DNA of 48,714 nucleotides from Streptococcus sp. HSISM1 (GTDB lineage Bacteria; Bacillota; Bacilli; Lactobacillales; Streptococcaceae): NCBI RefSeq assembly GCF_000448565.1, contig NZ_CM002128.1, positions 1,277,307 to 1,326,020 of the forward strand, read 5' to 3'. Shown piece by piece: positions 17,265 to 25,384 of this stretch (position 1 is its first letter; each line of letters starts with the position of its first letter). The notes under the pieces were generated by a model. It saw only the letters and a program-made list of their open reading frames with translations, ran no database searches and was not told where the DNA came from. The position numbers and the translations under genes were made by a program.

Positions 17265-18974
17265 TTACGCTACTTCTTCTGTGAATTGACTATTGTAGAG
17301 ATCAGCATAGAATCCATTTTGGCTCATGAGTTCTTGGTGGTTACCCTGCTCGATAATATTTCCATCTTTCATCACGAGAATCAGATCCGCATTACGGATA
17401 GTGGACAAGCGATGGGCAATGACAAAGGAGGTCCGGCCTTCCATGAGTTTGTCCATGGCTTTTTGAATCAACTCTTCTGTACGGGTATCGACAGATGAGG
17501 TTGCTTCATCCAAGATGAGGAGCGGGGCATCCTTCAAGAGGGCACGCGCAATGGTCAAGAGTTGCTTTTGACCGACGGACAAGGTGACAGAATCATCTAG
17601 CACGGTGTCATAACCATTCGGCAAGGTCCGAATAAAGTGATGGACCCCAACAGCTCGTGTTGCTGCTTCCACCGCTTCGTCTGAAATATCCGTTTGATTG
17701 AAGACCAGGTTTTCTCGAATGGTCCCCTCAAATAGCCAGGTATCTTGCAAGACCATCGAAAAGGCATCATGAACTTCTTCTCGGCTCATGGCCTTAGTAT
17801 CCACACCATCGATGGTAATTTTACCAGCTTGAATGTCGTAAAAACGCATCAAGAGATTGACCATGGTCGTCTTACCTGCACCTGTCGGACCAACAATGGC
17901 CACTTTTTGCCCCGGTTTGGCTTCAGCTGTAAAGTCATGGATAATAGTCTTGTCTGGTGAATAGCCAAAGCGAACATGCTCAAAGGTGACATGACCTTTT
18001 GGTGTTTCCAATTGACGTGTTTTTTGGGATTCGTCTTCCATTTCTTCTTCGTCTAAGAATTCAAAGACACGCCCCATAGCAGCACTGGCTGATTGCAATT
18101 GGGTAATGCCTTGAGCCATTTGACTAATTGGTTGGGTAAAGATGCGGACATAGGTCATAAAGGCAACAATGGTCCCGATGGTAATGTCTCCATTAATGGT
18201 GAGGACAGCCCCAACGATACAGACCATGACATAGCCGAAATTCCCTACAAACTGCATCAAGGGCATCATGATCCCAGAGAAGAATTGGGATTTCCACATG
18301 CTATGGTACAAATCTTGGTTGATGGCATCAAAATGATTTTTGGCTTGGTGACGGCCATTGTAGGAAATGACGATATTGTGGCCACTATAGATTTCTTCAA
18401 CATAACCTGAAACTTTGGCAAGGTTGTCCTGTTGTTGCTTAAAGAGAGGCTGGCTCTTGACCATAATGATGCTGGAAAGAGCAAAACCTGCAAAGACGGA
18501 CACAATCGCTGTCACCGCCAAGTGCCAGTCCGTCTTAAACATCATAAGGATGGAGCCAATCAATAAGACAATAGAAGAGACCATTTGAACCAAGCTTTGG
18601 TTAAAGGATTGGGTCATCAAATCCACGTCATTGGTCACACGAGACAAGGTATCTCCTTGTTCATGGCTATCAAAATATTGGAGGGGCACGCGATTGATCT
18701 TCTCAGCAATGGCATTGCGCAAGCGTTCTGCAAAGCGCTGAATCATGGTTGAGATAATGAAACTACTGCTGTAGGACACCAGTGCTCCAACTCCATAAAG
18801 GATGGCTAAGGTCAGGGCAATCGAAGTGATCTTATCAATATCAATGGCGCCTCCCATCCCTTTTGTAATGGTATCTGTAATTTCTTTTAACTTATCCGGT
18901 CCAATAACCGTGATTACACTCGATACGATCGAAAAGAGGATAGCAATTAGGAAAAATAGGTGGAAGCCCTTCAA
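17265..18974 (-). CDS. ABC exporter half-transporter, second subunit (5' end frameshifted)
   Basis: The open frame encodes 569 residues: six transmembrane helices, then an ATPase domain with Walker A GPTGAGKTT, the non-canonical signature LSVGQKQ, Walker B LLILDEATSSVD and H-loop AHRLS. It forms a heterodimeric multidrug/peptide exporter with the gene at 19017. The open frame can start only at a TTG (18974) with no ribosome binding site. A proper ATG with GGAGG lies at 19024, overlapping the upstream stop (ATGCATAA), but is out of frame by one base. Adding one A to the A5 tract at 19004-19008 gives MHKTKQKTSLWSQLSPYLKG joined to this frame. MarR-ABC-ABC order resembles rcrRPQ of S. mutans. 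Confidence 0.88.
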   Translation of the reverse strand: MKGFHLFFLIAILFSIVSSVITVIGPDKLKEITDTITKGMGGAIDIDKITSIALTLAILYGVGALVSYSSSFIISTMIQRFAERLRNAIAEKINRVPLQYFDSHEQGDTLSRVTNDVDLMTQSFNQSLVQMVSSIVLLIGSILMMFKTDWHLAVTAIVSVFAGFALSSIIMVKSQPLFKQQQDNLAKVSGYVEEIYSGHNIVISYNGRHQAKNHFDAINQDLYHSMWKSQFFSGIMMPLMQFVGNFGYVMVCIVGAVLTINGDITIGTIVAFMTYVRIFTQPISQMAQGITQLQSASAAMGRVFEFLDEEEMEDESQKTRQLETPKGHVTFEHVRFGYSPDKTIIHDFTAEAKPGQKVAIVGPTGAGKTTMVNLLMRFYDIQAGKITIDGVDTKAMSREEVHDAFSMVLQDTWLFEGTIRENLVFNQTDISDEAVEAATRAVGVHHFIRTLPNGYDTVLDDSVTLSVGQKQLLTIARALLKDAPLLILDEATSSVDTRTEELIQKAMDKLMEGRTSFVIAHRLSTIRNADLILVMKDGNIIEQGNHQELMSQNGFYADLYNSQFTEEVA

Positions 18975-19024
18975 ATAGGGAGAAAGTTGGCTCCAAAGGG
19001 ATGTTTTTGTTTTGTCTTATGCAT
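18975..19024 (-). other. Native start region of the second exporter subunit, out of frame by one base
   Basis: The ATG at 19022-19024 has GGAGGAG eight bases upstream and overlaps the preceding stop codon by eight bases. As sequenced, its frame ends after 17 codons. The plus-strand T5 at 19004-19008 is the likely indel site. Confidence 0.65.
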
Positions 19025-20819
19025 GTTCCAACTCCTCCTTAGATAATTGTGAATAGGCAATTTCTTGATAGACTTCATTGGTCGCAAGCAATTCCTTGTG
19101 GGTACCTTGACCGACGACCTTCCCTTGATCCAAGACCAAAATCAAATCTGCATCCATAATAGTCGAAATCCGTTGGGCAACGATCAATTTGGTCGTATCT
19201 GCAAGCTCTTCTTTCAAGGCTTGTCGCAGGATCCGATCTGTTTTATAATCTAGAGCTGAGAAGGAATCATCAAAGATGAGGATCTCAGGTTTGCGAGCCA
19301 GGGCCCGTGCAATGGCCAAGCGTTGCCGTTGACCGCCAGAGAAGTTGCTTCCTCCTTGCGCTACTTCTGTATCCAAGCCTTTTTCTTTTGCGGCCACAAA
19401 CTCTTTGGCTTGGGCCAATTCAAGAGCTTTCCAGATGGCTTCATCCTCTAATTTTCCTTGACTACTTTCTCCAAATTCCATATTGGAGCGAATAGTGCCG
19501 CTAAAGAGCACTGCTTTTTGGGGAATATAGCCGACTTTATTATTCAGTTCTTGGTGGCTATAATTCTTGACATTGATGCCATCCACTAAGATCTTTCCTT
19601 CTGTTGCATCGTAAAAGCGCGGAATCAAGTTGACCAAAGTGGATTTCCCAGAACCGGTTGATCCGATGAAGGCAACGGTTTGTCCTTTCTGAGCTGAGAA
19701 GGTCACATGTTCAATCACAGCACGGGAAGTCCGTCCATATCGGAAGGAAACATCTTGAAATTCAACGGTACCCTCTTGGCCTGTTGTTTCTTTTGACTCA
19801 CTTGGGAAGGCTACAGACGGCTCTAAAGCTAAGACCTGGTTGATTCGTTTGGCAGATACCAAGGCACGAGGAAGAATAATCAAGATGGCCACCATCATCA
19901 TAAAGCCAACGACAACCTGCATGGCGTAAGAGGAGAAGGTGATCATATCGGAGAAGACCTTGGTCCGATCCGCTAATGCAGGACTGGTGAAGATCTTTGT
20001 AGGATCTTTTGGCATGGCGATATCATTGATCAAGTGCGCCCCAATCCAGTAGATAGCAAGGGTCAACCCACTTGATACCACTGTCATGACAGGGTTCATC
20101 AAAGACATCAAACGATAAACAAAGAGATTTAGACGGGTTAAGCCCTTGTTTTCAGCCTGGAATTTCTCATTTTGATAAGCTTCTGCATTGTAGGCGCGAA
20201 CCACTCGCACCCCAGTCAAACTCTCCCGTGTCGTCGCATTCAAAGCATCGGTCAAACCTTGAACCTTTTGCTGGCGCGGAAAGGCAATAAGAACCAGAAC
20301 AGAGAGAAGAATCAAGACCATCAAGACCGCAATCCCAACAGACGTTGTCCAGGCACTGCTCTTCCCCCAAATCTTGGTCAGAGCCCAAATCGCCATAATG
20401 GGACCACGCGTCACAACTTGCATCCCCATGACAATCATGATTTGTAACTGGGTCAAATCATTGGTTGTACGAGTCAAGAGAGAGGGAACGGAGAATTTCT
20501 TGATCTCGGCATCAGAGTAATCCATCACTTGATGGAAAATCTCTCCTCGAAGTCGCGTCGTAAAGCTGGCAGCGACTCTTGAAGCCAAAAAGCCCACAAA
20601 AACTGCCATCAAAAAGCTTCCAAAAGAGAAGAGCAACATCTTGCTTCCCGGATCCATAATATCAGAAACCTTGGTCCCATCCTTGGCTAAGAGGGTCGTG
20701 ATATCGGATAAGTATTCAGGAGTCTTTAAATCCATCCAAACAGCCAGACAGATAAAGACCGTACTAAGGGCAATCATGCCCCATTCTTTGGCAGTTAACC
20801 GCCGAAATATATTGATCAT
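19017..20819 (-). CDS. ABC exporter half-transporter, first subunit
   Basis: The 600-residue protein has a six-helix membrane domain with a large insertion near residues 265-290 (PTKIFTSPALADRTKVFSD), then an ATPase domain with Walker A GSTGSGKST near residue 380 and the canonical signature SGGQRQR. Walker B is ILIFDDSFSALD: aspartate stands where the catalytic glutamate usually is, and the switch histidine is replaced (VAQRIS). Together with the partner's degenerate signature, this gives one canonical and one degenerate ATP site, as in LmrCD, PatAB and TM287/288. It overlaps the MarR gene by four bases (ATGA-type), so the three genes form one operon. Confidence 0.93.
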   Translation of the reverse strand: MINIFRRLTAKEWGMIALSTVFICLAVWMDLKTPEYLSDITTLLAKDGTKVSDIMDPGSKMLLFSFGSFLMAVFVGFLASRVAASFTTRLRGEIFHQVMDYSDAEIKKFSVPSLLTRTTNDLTQLQIMIVMGMQVVTRGPIMAIWALTKIWGKSSAWTTSVGIAVLMVLILLSVLVLIAFPRQQKVQGLTDALNATTRESLTGVRVVRAYNAEAYQNEKFQAENKGLTRLNLFVYRLMSLMNPVMTVVSSGLTLAIYWIGAHLINDIAMPKDPTKIFTSPALADRTKVFSDMITFSSYAMQVVVGFMMMVAILIILPRALVSAKRINQVLALEPSVAFPSESKETTGQEGTVEFQDVSFRYGRTSRAVIEHVTFSAQKGQTVAFIGSTGSGKSTLVNLIPRFYDATEGKILVDGINVKNYSHQELNNKVGYIPQKAVLFSGTIRSNMEFGESSQGKLEDEAIWKALELAQAKEFVAAKEKGLDTEVAQGGSNFSGGQRQRLAIARALARKPEILIFDDSFSALDYKTDRILRQALKEELADTTKLIVAQRISTIMDADLILVLDQGKVVGQGTHKELLATNEVYQEIAYSQLSKEELEHA

Positions 20820-21262
20820 TCCTCGCTCCTTTTTTTCATATTCTCATAAAATTGATGCATGACCCTGAAAAAGATGGCCAATTCTTCTTCTGATACACCA
20901 GCCATCATATCCTGGTCCACTTCTTCAAAGAATTGTTTCATGTCATTCAATTTATCTTTTACACTGTCTGTTAGGTAGACATACTTGGCCCGTTTATCGG
21001 TTGGACTAGGCTCTAGATAAATAAAGCCATTTTTCTCCATGCGCTTGATCAGGTTACTCGTCACGGATTTTGAGATATGAAGTTCCTGCTCAACATCCCG
21101 AATCAAGGTCACTTTCCCCTCCTTTTCACGATGAGATAAAAAGCCCAATACCTGACCTTGGGGTCCTGCGCTAAATTCAAGCCCTCTCTTCTTGGCCTCT
21201 CTTTCTACCATGAGGTGAATGAGATGACCGATTTTTTTAAATTCTAGTAAAGGTTTGTCCAT
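20816..21262 (-). CDS. MarR-family transcriptional regulator
   Basis: The 148-residue winged-helix protein has a helical N-terminal dimer region, the recognition part VEQELHISKSVTSNLIKRME near residue 70 and the wing EPSPTDKRAKYVYLTDSVK near residue 90. I chose the second of two adjacent ATGs (21262) because GGAGG lies five bases upstream. It is the first gene of the exporter operon and is flanked upstream by three copies of a 16-bp palindrome around its promoter, so it very probably represses its own operon. The layout matches RcrR-RcrP-RcrQ of S. mutans, which is linked to stress tolerance and competence; orthology is inferred only. Confidence 0.92.
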   Translation of the reverse strand: MDKPLLEFKKIGHLIHLMVEREAKKRGLEFSAGPQGQVLGFLSHREKEGKVTLIRDVEQELHISKSVTSNLIKRMEKNGFIYLEPSPTDKRAKYVYLTDSVKDKLNDMKQFFEEVDQDMMAGVSEEELAIFFRVMHQFYENMKKRSEE

Positions 21263-21276
21263 CATTTCCTCCAAAT

Positions 21277-21362
21277 AGTTCTCTTAAGAACTTTAAAGTT
21301 ACTATGAGAACTATTTTAACACAAAAAAGATCCCTGTCAAGAAAAAAGTTTCCATAAGAACT
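21277..21362 (-). promoter_or_regulatory. MarR-controlled promoter with three 16-bp operators
   Basis: The promoter is TTGACA (21335-21340), 16 bp, TAAAAT (21313-21318). Three copies of AGTTNNNNNNAGAACT lie at 21277-21292, 21297-21312 and 21347-21362. One covers the leader, one covers the start site and one sits just upstream of the -35. The spacings of 20 and 50 bp put all on the same face of the helix. Confidence 0.75.
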
Positions 21363-21386
21363 AAAAAAAGGAGCCGAATCGACTCC
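21363..21386 (-). terminator. def terminator
   Basis: GGAGTCGA and TCGGCTCC pair on the minus strand and are followed by seven T. Confidence 0.85.
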
Positions 21387-21397
21387 ATCCTTCATCT

Positions 21398-21808
21398 TTA
21401 GATAATAATGCCTTCTAGATGATCCATTTCATGCTGACAGATCTGGGCCGGAAAGCCTGACAAATGAATTGTTTTTGCTTTCCAATTCATATCTCGATAG
21501 GCCACTGAAATCTCCTCATAACGAGTGGTCGGCCGACTCCCCACCAAGGACAAGCATCCTTCCTCTGTTTGGTAAGGCTTTTTCTTTTCAAGGAGAACCG
21601 GATTAAACAGGACCAAATTTTCACTTCCCATTCGGATGATAATCGCTCGCTTTTTCACCCCGATCATATTGGCTGCTAAACCGACACACTCAAGGAGATG
21701 AGCATTTAAGGTGTCCTGCAAATCCAAAGCCAAGGTGCGATCCTCAGGTGTCGCTTCTTCTGACTTTTGACCCAAGAATAAGACATCTTTTACAATATTC
21801 TTTTTCAT
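21398..21808 (-). CDS. def: Peptide deformylase-family protein
   Basis: The 136-residue protein has the three deformylase motifs: GLAANMIGVKKR (motif I, GLAAxQIG with N for the usual glutamine-adjacent residue), EEGCLSLVG (motif II with metal-binding Cys) and QHEMDHLEG (motif III, HExxH). It removes formyl groups from N-terminal methionines. It is shorter than the main streptococcal PDF (about 204 residues), so it is probably the second, DefB-like copy. I chose the ATG at 21808 (AGTGAGGAAGGA upstream). The frame is open a further 56 codons, but those lie in repeat A3 and its flank. Confidence 0.88.
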   Translation of the reverse strand: MKKNIVKDVLFLGQKSEEATPEDRTLALDLQDTLNAHLLECVGLAANMIGVKKRAIIIRMGSENLVLFNPVLLEKKKPYQTEEGCLSLVGSRPTTRYEEISVAYRDMNWKAKTIHLSGFPAQICQHEMDHLEGIII

Positions 21809-21842
21809 TCCTTCCTCACTTCTTGATAGATAGACGAAAGAA

Positions 21843-22017
21843 GAGAGTGGGACAGAAATCGGTAATTCGTTAGAATTGGATTTCATCGTCCCACCTCCGC
21901 ACAGTTGAGTAGGGCTGTAAAAGCTGATGAAATCGGCGTAGTAGAGCCCACTCAACCACTGCGTCTTGCTCGACAATCCAAAAATAATTGAGAGGCTAGG
22001 ACTTTTGTCCCAGCCTC
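21843..22017 (-). repeat. 175-bp intergenic repeat, copy A3 (inverted)
   Basis: Same element as at 12068 in opposite orientation. It lies between scrK and def and carries a few private substitutions in the central hairpin and near the GACGA motif. Relative to the gene upstream of it (scrK) it is reversed compared with the other three copies. Confidence 0.9.
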
Positions 22018-22055
22018 CTCGCTCTTGTTTCTAACCTCTAAGAGACAATTGCTGC

Positions 22056-22955
22056 TTATTTTTTAAGCTTTTCGCTCACTTCTTTTGCAAGGACAAAGTT
22101 CCCCAAGGTCGCTGAACCATTGCCGGCAACTGCAGGTGTCACAATATAATCTCTCACATCAGGTACAGGGAGGTAACCGTTCAAGAGGGCAGTAAATTTC
22201 GTGCGAACACGATCTAACATATGTTGTTGAGCCATGACTCCTCCTCCAAAGACAATGACGTCTGGGCGGAAGGTAACTGTCGCATTCACTGCTGCTTGTG
22301 CGATGTAGTAGGCTTGAATATCCCATACATTGCTGTTGAGTTCAATGTTTTCCCCACGAATACCCGTACGAGCTTCGAGACTAGGACCAGCCGCAAAGCC
22401 TTCCAAACAGCCATTGTGGAAAGGACAAACACCCTTGAATTCTTTTTCCACATCCATTGGGTGTTGGGCCACATAGTAGTGCCCCATTTCTGGGTGTCCA
22501 GCTCCCCCGATAAACTCACCACGTTGGATGACACCAGCTCCGATTCCTGTTCCGATTGTATAGTAAACCAAGTTTTCGATATGACCACCCGCGTTATTGC
22601 GTGCGACCACTTCTCCATAGGCAGAACTATTCACATCTGTCGTGAAATAGATAGGTACATTCAAGGCACGTCGGAAAGCCCCAACGATATCTACATTGGC
22701 CCAATTTGGTTTTGGAGTCGTTGTGATGAAACCATAAGTGTTTGAATTTGGATCGATATCAATTGGTCCAAATGATCCAATCGCAAGCCCAACTAGATCC
22801 TCAAATTTTGAGAAAAATTCAATACACTTATCAATCGTCTCAATTGGCTTGGTTGTTGGAAATTGTACTTTTTCCACAACATTATAGTTTTCATCACCAA
22901 CTGCACAAACAAATTTTGTACCGCCAGCTTCCAAACTTCCATATAATTTTGTCAT
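22056..22955 (-). CDS. scrK: Fructokinase (ROK family)
   Basis: The 299-residue kinase phosphorylates the fructose released when sucrose 6-phosphate is cleaved. It has the N-terminal phosphate loop GSLEAGGTKFVCAVGDE, the ROK signature around IGTGIGAGVIQRGEFIGG near residue 130, and the zinc-binding segment HPEMGHY...CPFHNGCLEGFAAGPS. The start has AAGGAG. It lies downstream of scrA on the same strand with its own extended -10 promoter (TATAAT at 22994-22999) after a hairpin, so it can be transcribed both with and without scrA. Confidence 0.95.
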   Translation of the reverse strand: MTKLYGSLEAGGTKFVCAVGDENYNVVEKVQFPTTKPIETIDKCIEFFSKFEDLVGLAIGSFGPIDIDPNSNTYGFITTTPKPNWANVDIVGAFRRALNVPIYFTTDVNSSAYGEVVARNNAGGHIENLVYYTIGTGIGAGVIQRGEFIGGAGHPEMGHYYVAQHPMDVEKEFKGVCPFHNGCLEGFAAGPSLEARTGIRGENIELNSNVWDIQAYYIAQAAVNATVTFRPDVIVFGGGVMAQQHMLDRVRTKFTALLNGYLPVPDVRDYIVTPAVAGNGSATLGNFVLAKEVSEKLKK

Positions 22956-22993
22956 GTTGGCTCCTTTTTTATTATGAAAAATATCCTGTATTT

Positions 22994-23002
22994 ATTATAG
23001 CA
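22994..23002 (-). promoter_or_regulatory. scrK extended -10 promoter
   Basis: TG-C-TATAAT on the minus strand. A good -35 is lacking (TTGACT is too close, 11 bp). Confidence 0.6.
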
Positions 23003-23067
23003 TATTTTGTAGTCAATCTTTTTCTCTTCTTTAAAGAAAAAACACACTTTTTTTGAGAAATAAAATT

Positions 23068-23097
23068 CAAGGACTGGAGATGATAGACCAGTCCTTG
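23068..23097 (-). terminator. Hairpin between scrA and scrK
   Basis: CAAGGACTGG pairs perfectly with CCAGTCCTTG. The following AATTTTATTT is a weak T tract, so this is a partial terminator or an RNA-stability hairpin at the 3' end of scrA. Confidence 0.7.
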
Positions 23098-23113
23098 AGA
23101 ACTTATTTTTCGA

Positions 23114-25006
23114 TTAAGCTTTGACTTCGATGATCGCATCACCCTTCGCAACAGATCCAGTTGCAACAGGTGTGACAGAAGCAAAGTCAGCTGTGTTAGT
23201 GACGATCACCATAGTTGTGTCTTCAAGACCAGCTGCGGCAATTTTCGCTGCATCAAATGTACCAAGGACTTCACCAGCTTTGACTTTATCGCCTTGAGCT
23301 ACTTTTTGATCAAATCCTTCACCATTCATTGATACTGTATCAATCCCAACGTGGATCAAGATTTCAGCACCATTAGCTGTTTTCAAACCGTAAGCATGTC
23401 CAGTCGCAAAAGCAATAGTTACTTCCGCATCTGCTGGTGCATAGACAACGCCTTCAGTTGGTTTGATAGCAATCCCTTGTCCCATCGCTCCACTTGAGAA
23501 GACAGGATCATTCACATCAGCAAGCGCTACAGCACTACCAACGATAGGTGAGATGATCGTTTCATCTTGAAGAGATGCAGGAACATTTCCAGTTGTTTCT
23601 TCTTCAACCAGACGTTCAGTTGTCGCATTTTCAGAAGCAACCACAGGAGCTTCATCTTCATAACCAAACATGTAAGTCAATGCAAATCCAAGCGCAAATG
23701 AAACTGCTACCATAAGCAAATATTGAGCAAGTTGACCATTACCAATATAAAGCATTGTACCAGGAATGATAGTGATACCATTACCTGTTCCAGCAAGTCC
23801 AAGGAGAGATGCCAATCCACCACCGATTGCACCTGCGATCAATGAAAGGAAGAATGGTTTACGGAAACGCAAGTTAACCCCGAAGATAGCAGGCTCAGTG
23901 ATACCGAGGAAGGCAGAAAGTGCTGCTGGGAAAGCTAAAGCTTTCAATTTTGCATTTTTAGTTTTCACAGCTACTGCAACTGTCGCAGCACCTTGGGCTG
24001 TCATTGCTGCAGTAATGATCGCATTAAACGGATTAGCATGATCGGCTGCTAACAATTGAACTTCAAGCAAGTTAAAGATATGGTGGACACCAGATACGAC
24101 AATCAATTGGTGAACTCCACCAATGAGCAATCCACCAAGACCAAATGGCAAGTTAAGAATTGCTTTTGTACCAATTAAGATATACGTTTCAACTACGTGG
24201 AAAACTGGTCCAATAACGAATAATCCAAGAATTGACATCACGAAGAGTGTCACAAAAGGAGTCACCAAAAGATCTAATACATCCGGAACTACTTTTCGAA
24301 GTGATTTTTCAAATTTTGCACCAAGAACCCCGATAATGAAGGCTGGAAGAACAGACCCTTGCAAACCTACAACCGGAACGAAGCCAAAGAATTTCATGGC
24401 AGTCACTTCACCACCACTAGCAACAGCCCAAGCATTTGGAAGTGAACCCGAAACAAGCATCATACCAAGTACAATACCCACTGCCGGATTTCCACCAAAT
24501 ACACGGAAAGTTGACCAAACAACAAGACCAGGCAAGATAATAAAGGCTGTATCTGTTAAAATTTGGGTGTAAGTTGTGATATCTTCTGGAAGAGTCACAC
24601 CAAGGGCATTCACTAAACCACGGACACCCATGAAAAGACCAGTCGCAACAATAACTGGAATAATTGGTACAAAGACATCACCGAAAGTACGGATCGCGCG
24701 TTGGAACCAATTCCCTTGTTTAGCTGCTTCAGCTTTCATCTCAGCCTTAGTTGAGGTTGGTAATCCAAGAGCTACGACTTCATCGTAAATCTTGTTTACA
24801 GTACCAGTACCAAAGATAATTTGGTATTGACCTGAGTTAAAGAAAGCACCTTGTACTTTTTCGATATTCTCAACAACATCTTTGTTGATTTTTGATTCAT
24901 CTTTTACCATCACGCGAAGACGAGTCGCACAGTGAGCAACACTGCTAACGTTCTCAACCCCACCGATTGCATCGATGACCTGCTTTGCAATTTCTGTATT
25001 TGACAT
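23114..25006 (-). CDS. scrA: Sucrose-specific PTS transporter EIIBCA
   Basis: The 630-residue permease imports sucrose and phosphorylates it to sucrose 6-phosphate. Domain order is EIIB (phospho-Cys C26 in VAHCATRLRV), EIIC (about ten membrane segments, residues about 100-455) and EIIA (phospho-His in EILIHVGIDTVSMNGEGF near residue 545). A linker rich in Ala/Glu/Thr joins EIIC and EIIA near residues 465-485. It is divergent from scrB and followed by scrK, the usual streptococcal sucrose cluster. The promoter -35 overlaps an operator-like palindrome, consistent with ScrR control. Confidence 0.95.
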   Translation of the reverse strand: MSNTEIAKQVIDAIGGVENVSSVAHCATRLRVMVKDESKINKDVVENIEKVQGAFFNSGQYQIIFGTGTVNKIYDEVVALGLPTSTKAEMKAEAAKQGNWFQRAIRTFGDVFVPIIPVIVATGLFMGVRGLVNALGVTLPEDITTYTQILTDTAFIILPGLVVWSTFRVFGGNPAVGIVLGMMLVSGSLPNAWAVASGGEVTAMKFFGFVPVVGLQGSVLPAFIIGVLGAKFEKSLRKVVPDVLDLLVTPFVTLFVMSILGLFVIGPVFHVVETYILIGTKAILNLPFGLGGLLIGGVHQLIVVSGVHHIFNLLEVQLLAADHANPFNAIITAAMTAQGAATVAVAVKTKNAKLKALAFPAALSAFLGITEPAIFGVNLRFRKPFFLSLIAGAIGGGLASLLGLAGTGNGITIIPGTMLYIGNGQLAQYLLMVAVSFALGFALTYMFGYEDEAPVVASENATTERLVEEETTGNVPASLQDETIISPIVGSAVALADVNDPVFSSGAMGQGIAIKPTEGVVYAPADAEVTIAFATGHAYGLKTANGAEILIHVGIDTVSMNGEGFDQKVAQGDKVKAGEVLGTFDAAKIAAAGLEDTTMVIVTNTADFASVTPVATGSVAKGDAIIEVKA

Positions 25007-25384
25007 TTTGCAAAAATCTCCTTATTTTTTGTAATGTAAACGGTTAAATCGTTTCTACGTTTTTAATTGTACCACGTATTGAAAATATGTCAAGCGTTTT
25101 GCAGGATTTTTTTGAAACTTTTTAAACTATTTTGACAGCTTTTGATAGGATGTAAGAATTTTCATTCACATAATCGCTTTAGTGGCGCTGTCAAAGGGTC
25201 CTTCCTAGTTTTTTCACTTTCAAAAACTTTCATATTTTCATTCGTTTTCATTTTTAATCCTCTTTAAAACTCCTTCTTGCAGGTGTCAATCGTTTGACAT
25301 TTTTTGCCATTTTTTTCATTTATTGCTTGCATTTTTAATAGGAAATCGTTACTATGGAAGTAAGAAAAAATTCGGAGGAATAAA
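25007..25384. promoter_or_regulatory. scrA-scrB divergent control region
   Basis: The scrA promoter is TTGACA (25088-25093), 16 bp, TACAAT (25066-25071). The scrB promoter is TTGCAT (25327-25332), 17 bp, TACTAT (25350-25355). Operator-like sites are TGTCAAGCGTTTTGCA (25088-25103, on the scrA -35) and TGTCAATCGTTTGACA (25284-25299, upstream of the scrB -35). ATGTAAACGGTTAAA (25034-25048), in the scrA leader, resembles a cre site with one mismatch. The first two share TGTCAA and a CG centre, as expected of a LacI-family operator for ScrR. The rest (25105-25283) is A/T-rich and I see nothing else definite. Confidence 0.65.

Noticed and set aside
21809-21976. N-terminal extension of the deformylase frame (about 56 codons)
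   Set aside because: The extra codons lie in repeat A3 and its flank, and a good ribosome binding site precedes the ATG at 21808. Deformylase homology starts there.
22221-22745. 174-residue frame antisense to scrK
   Set aside because: It lies wholly within scrK, whose ROK motifs are clear. The antisense frame has no features of a gene.
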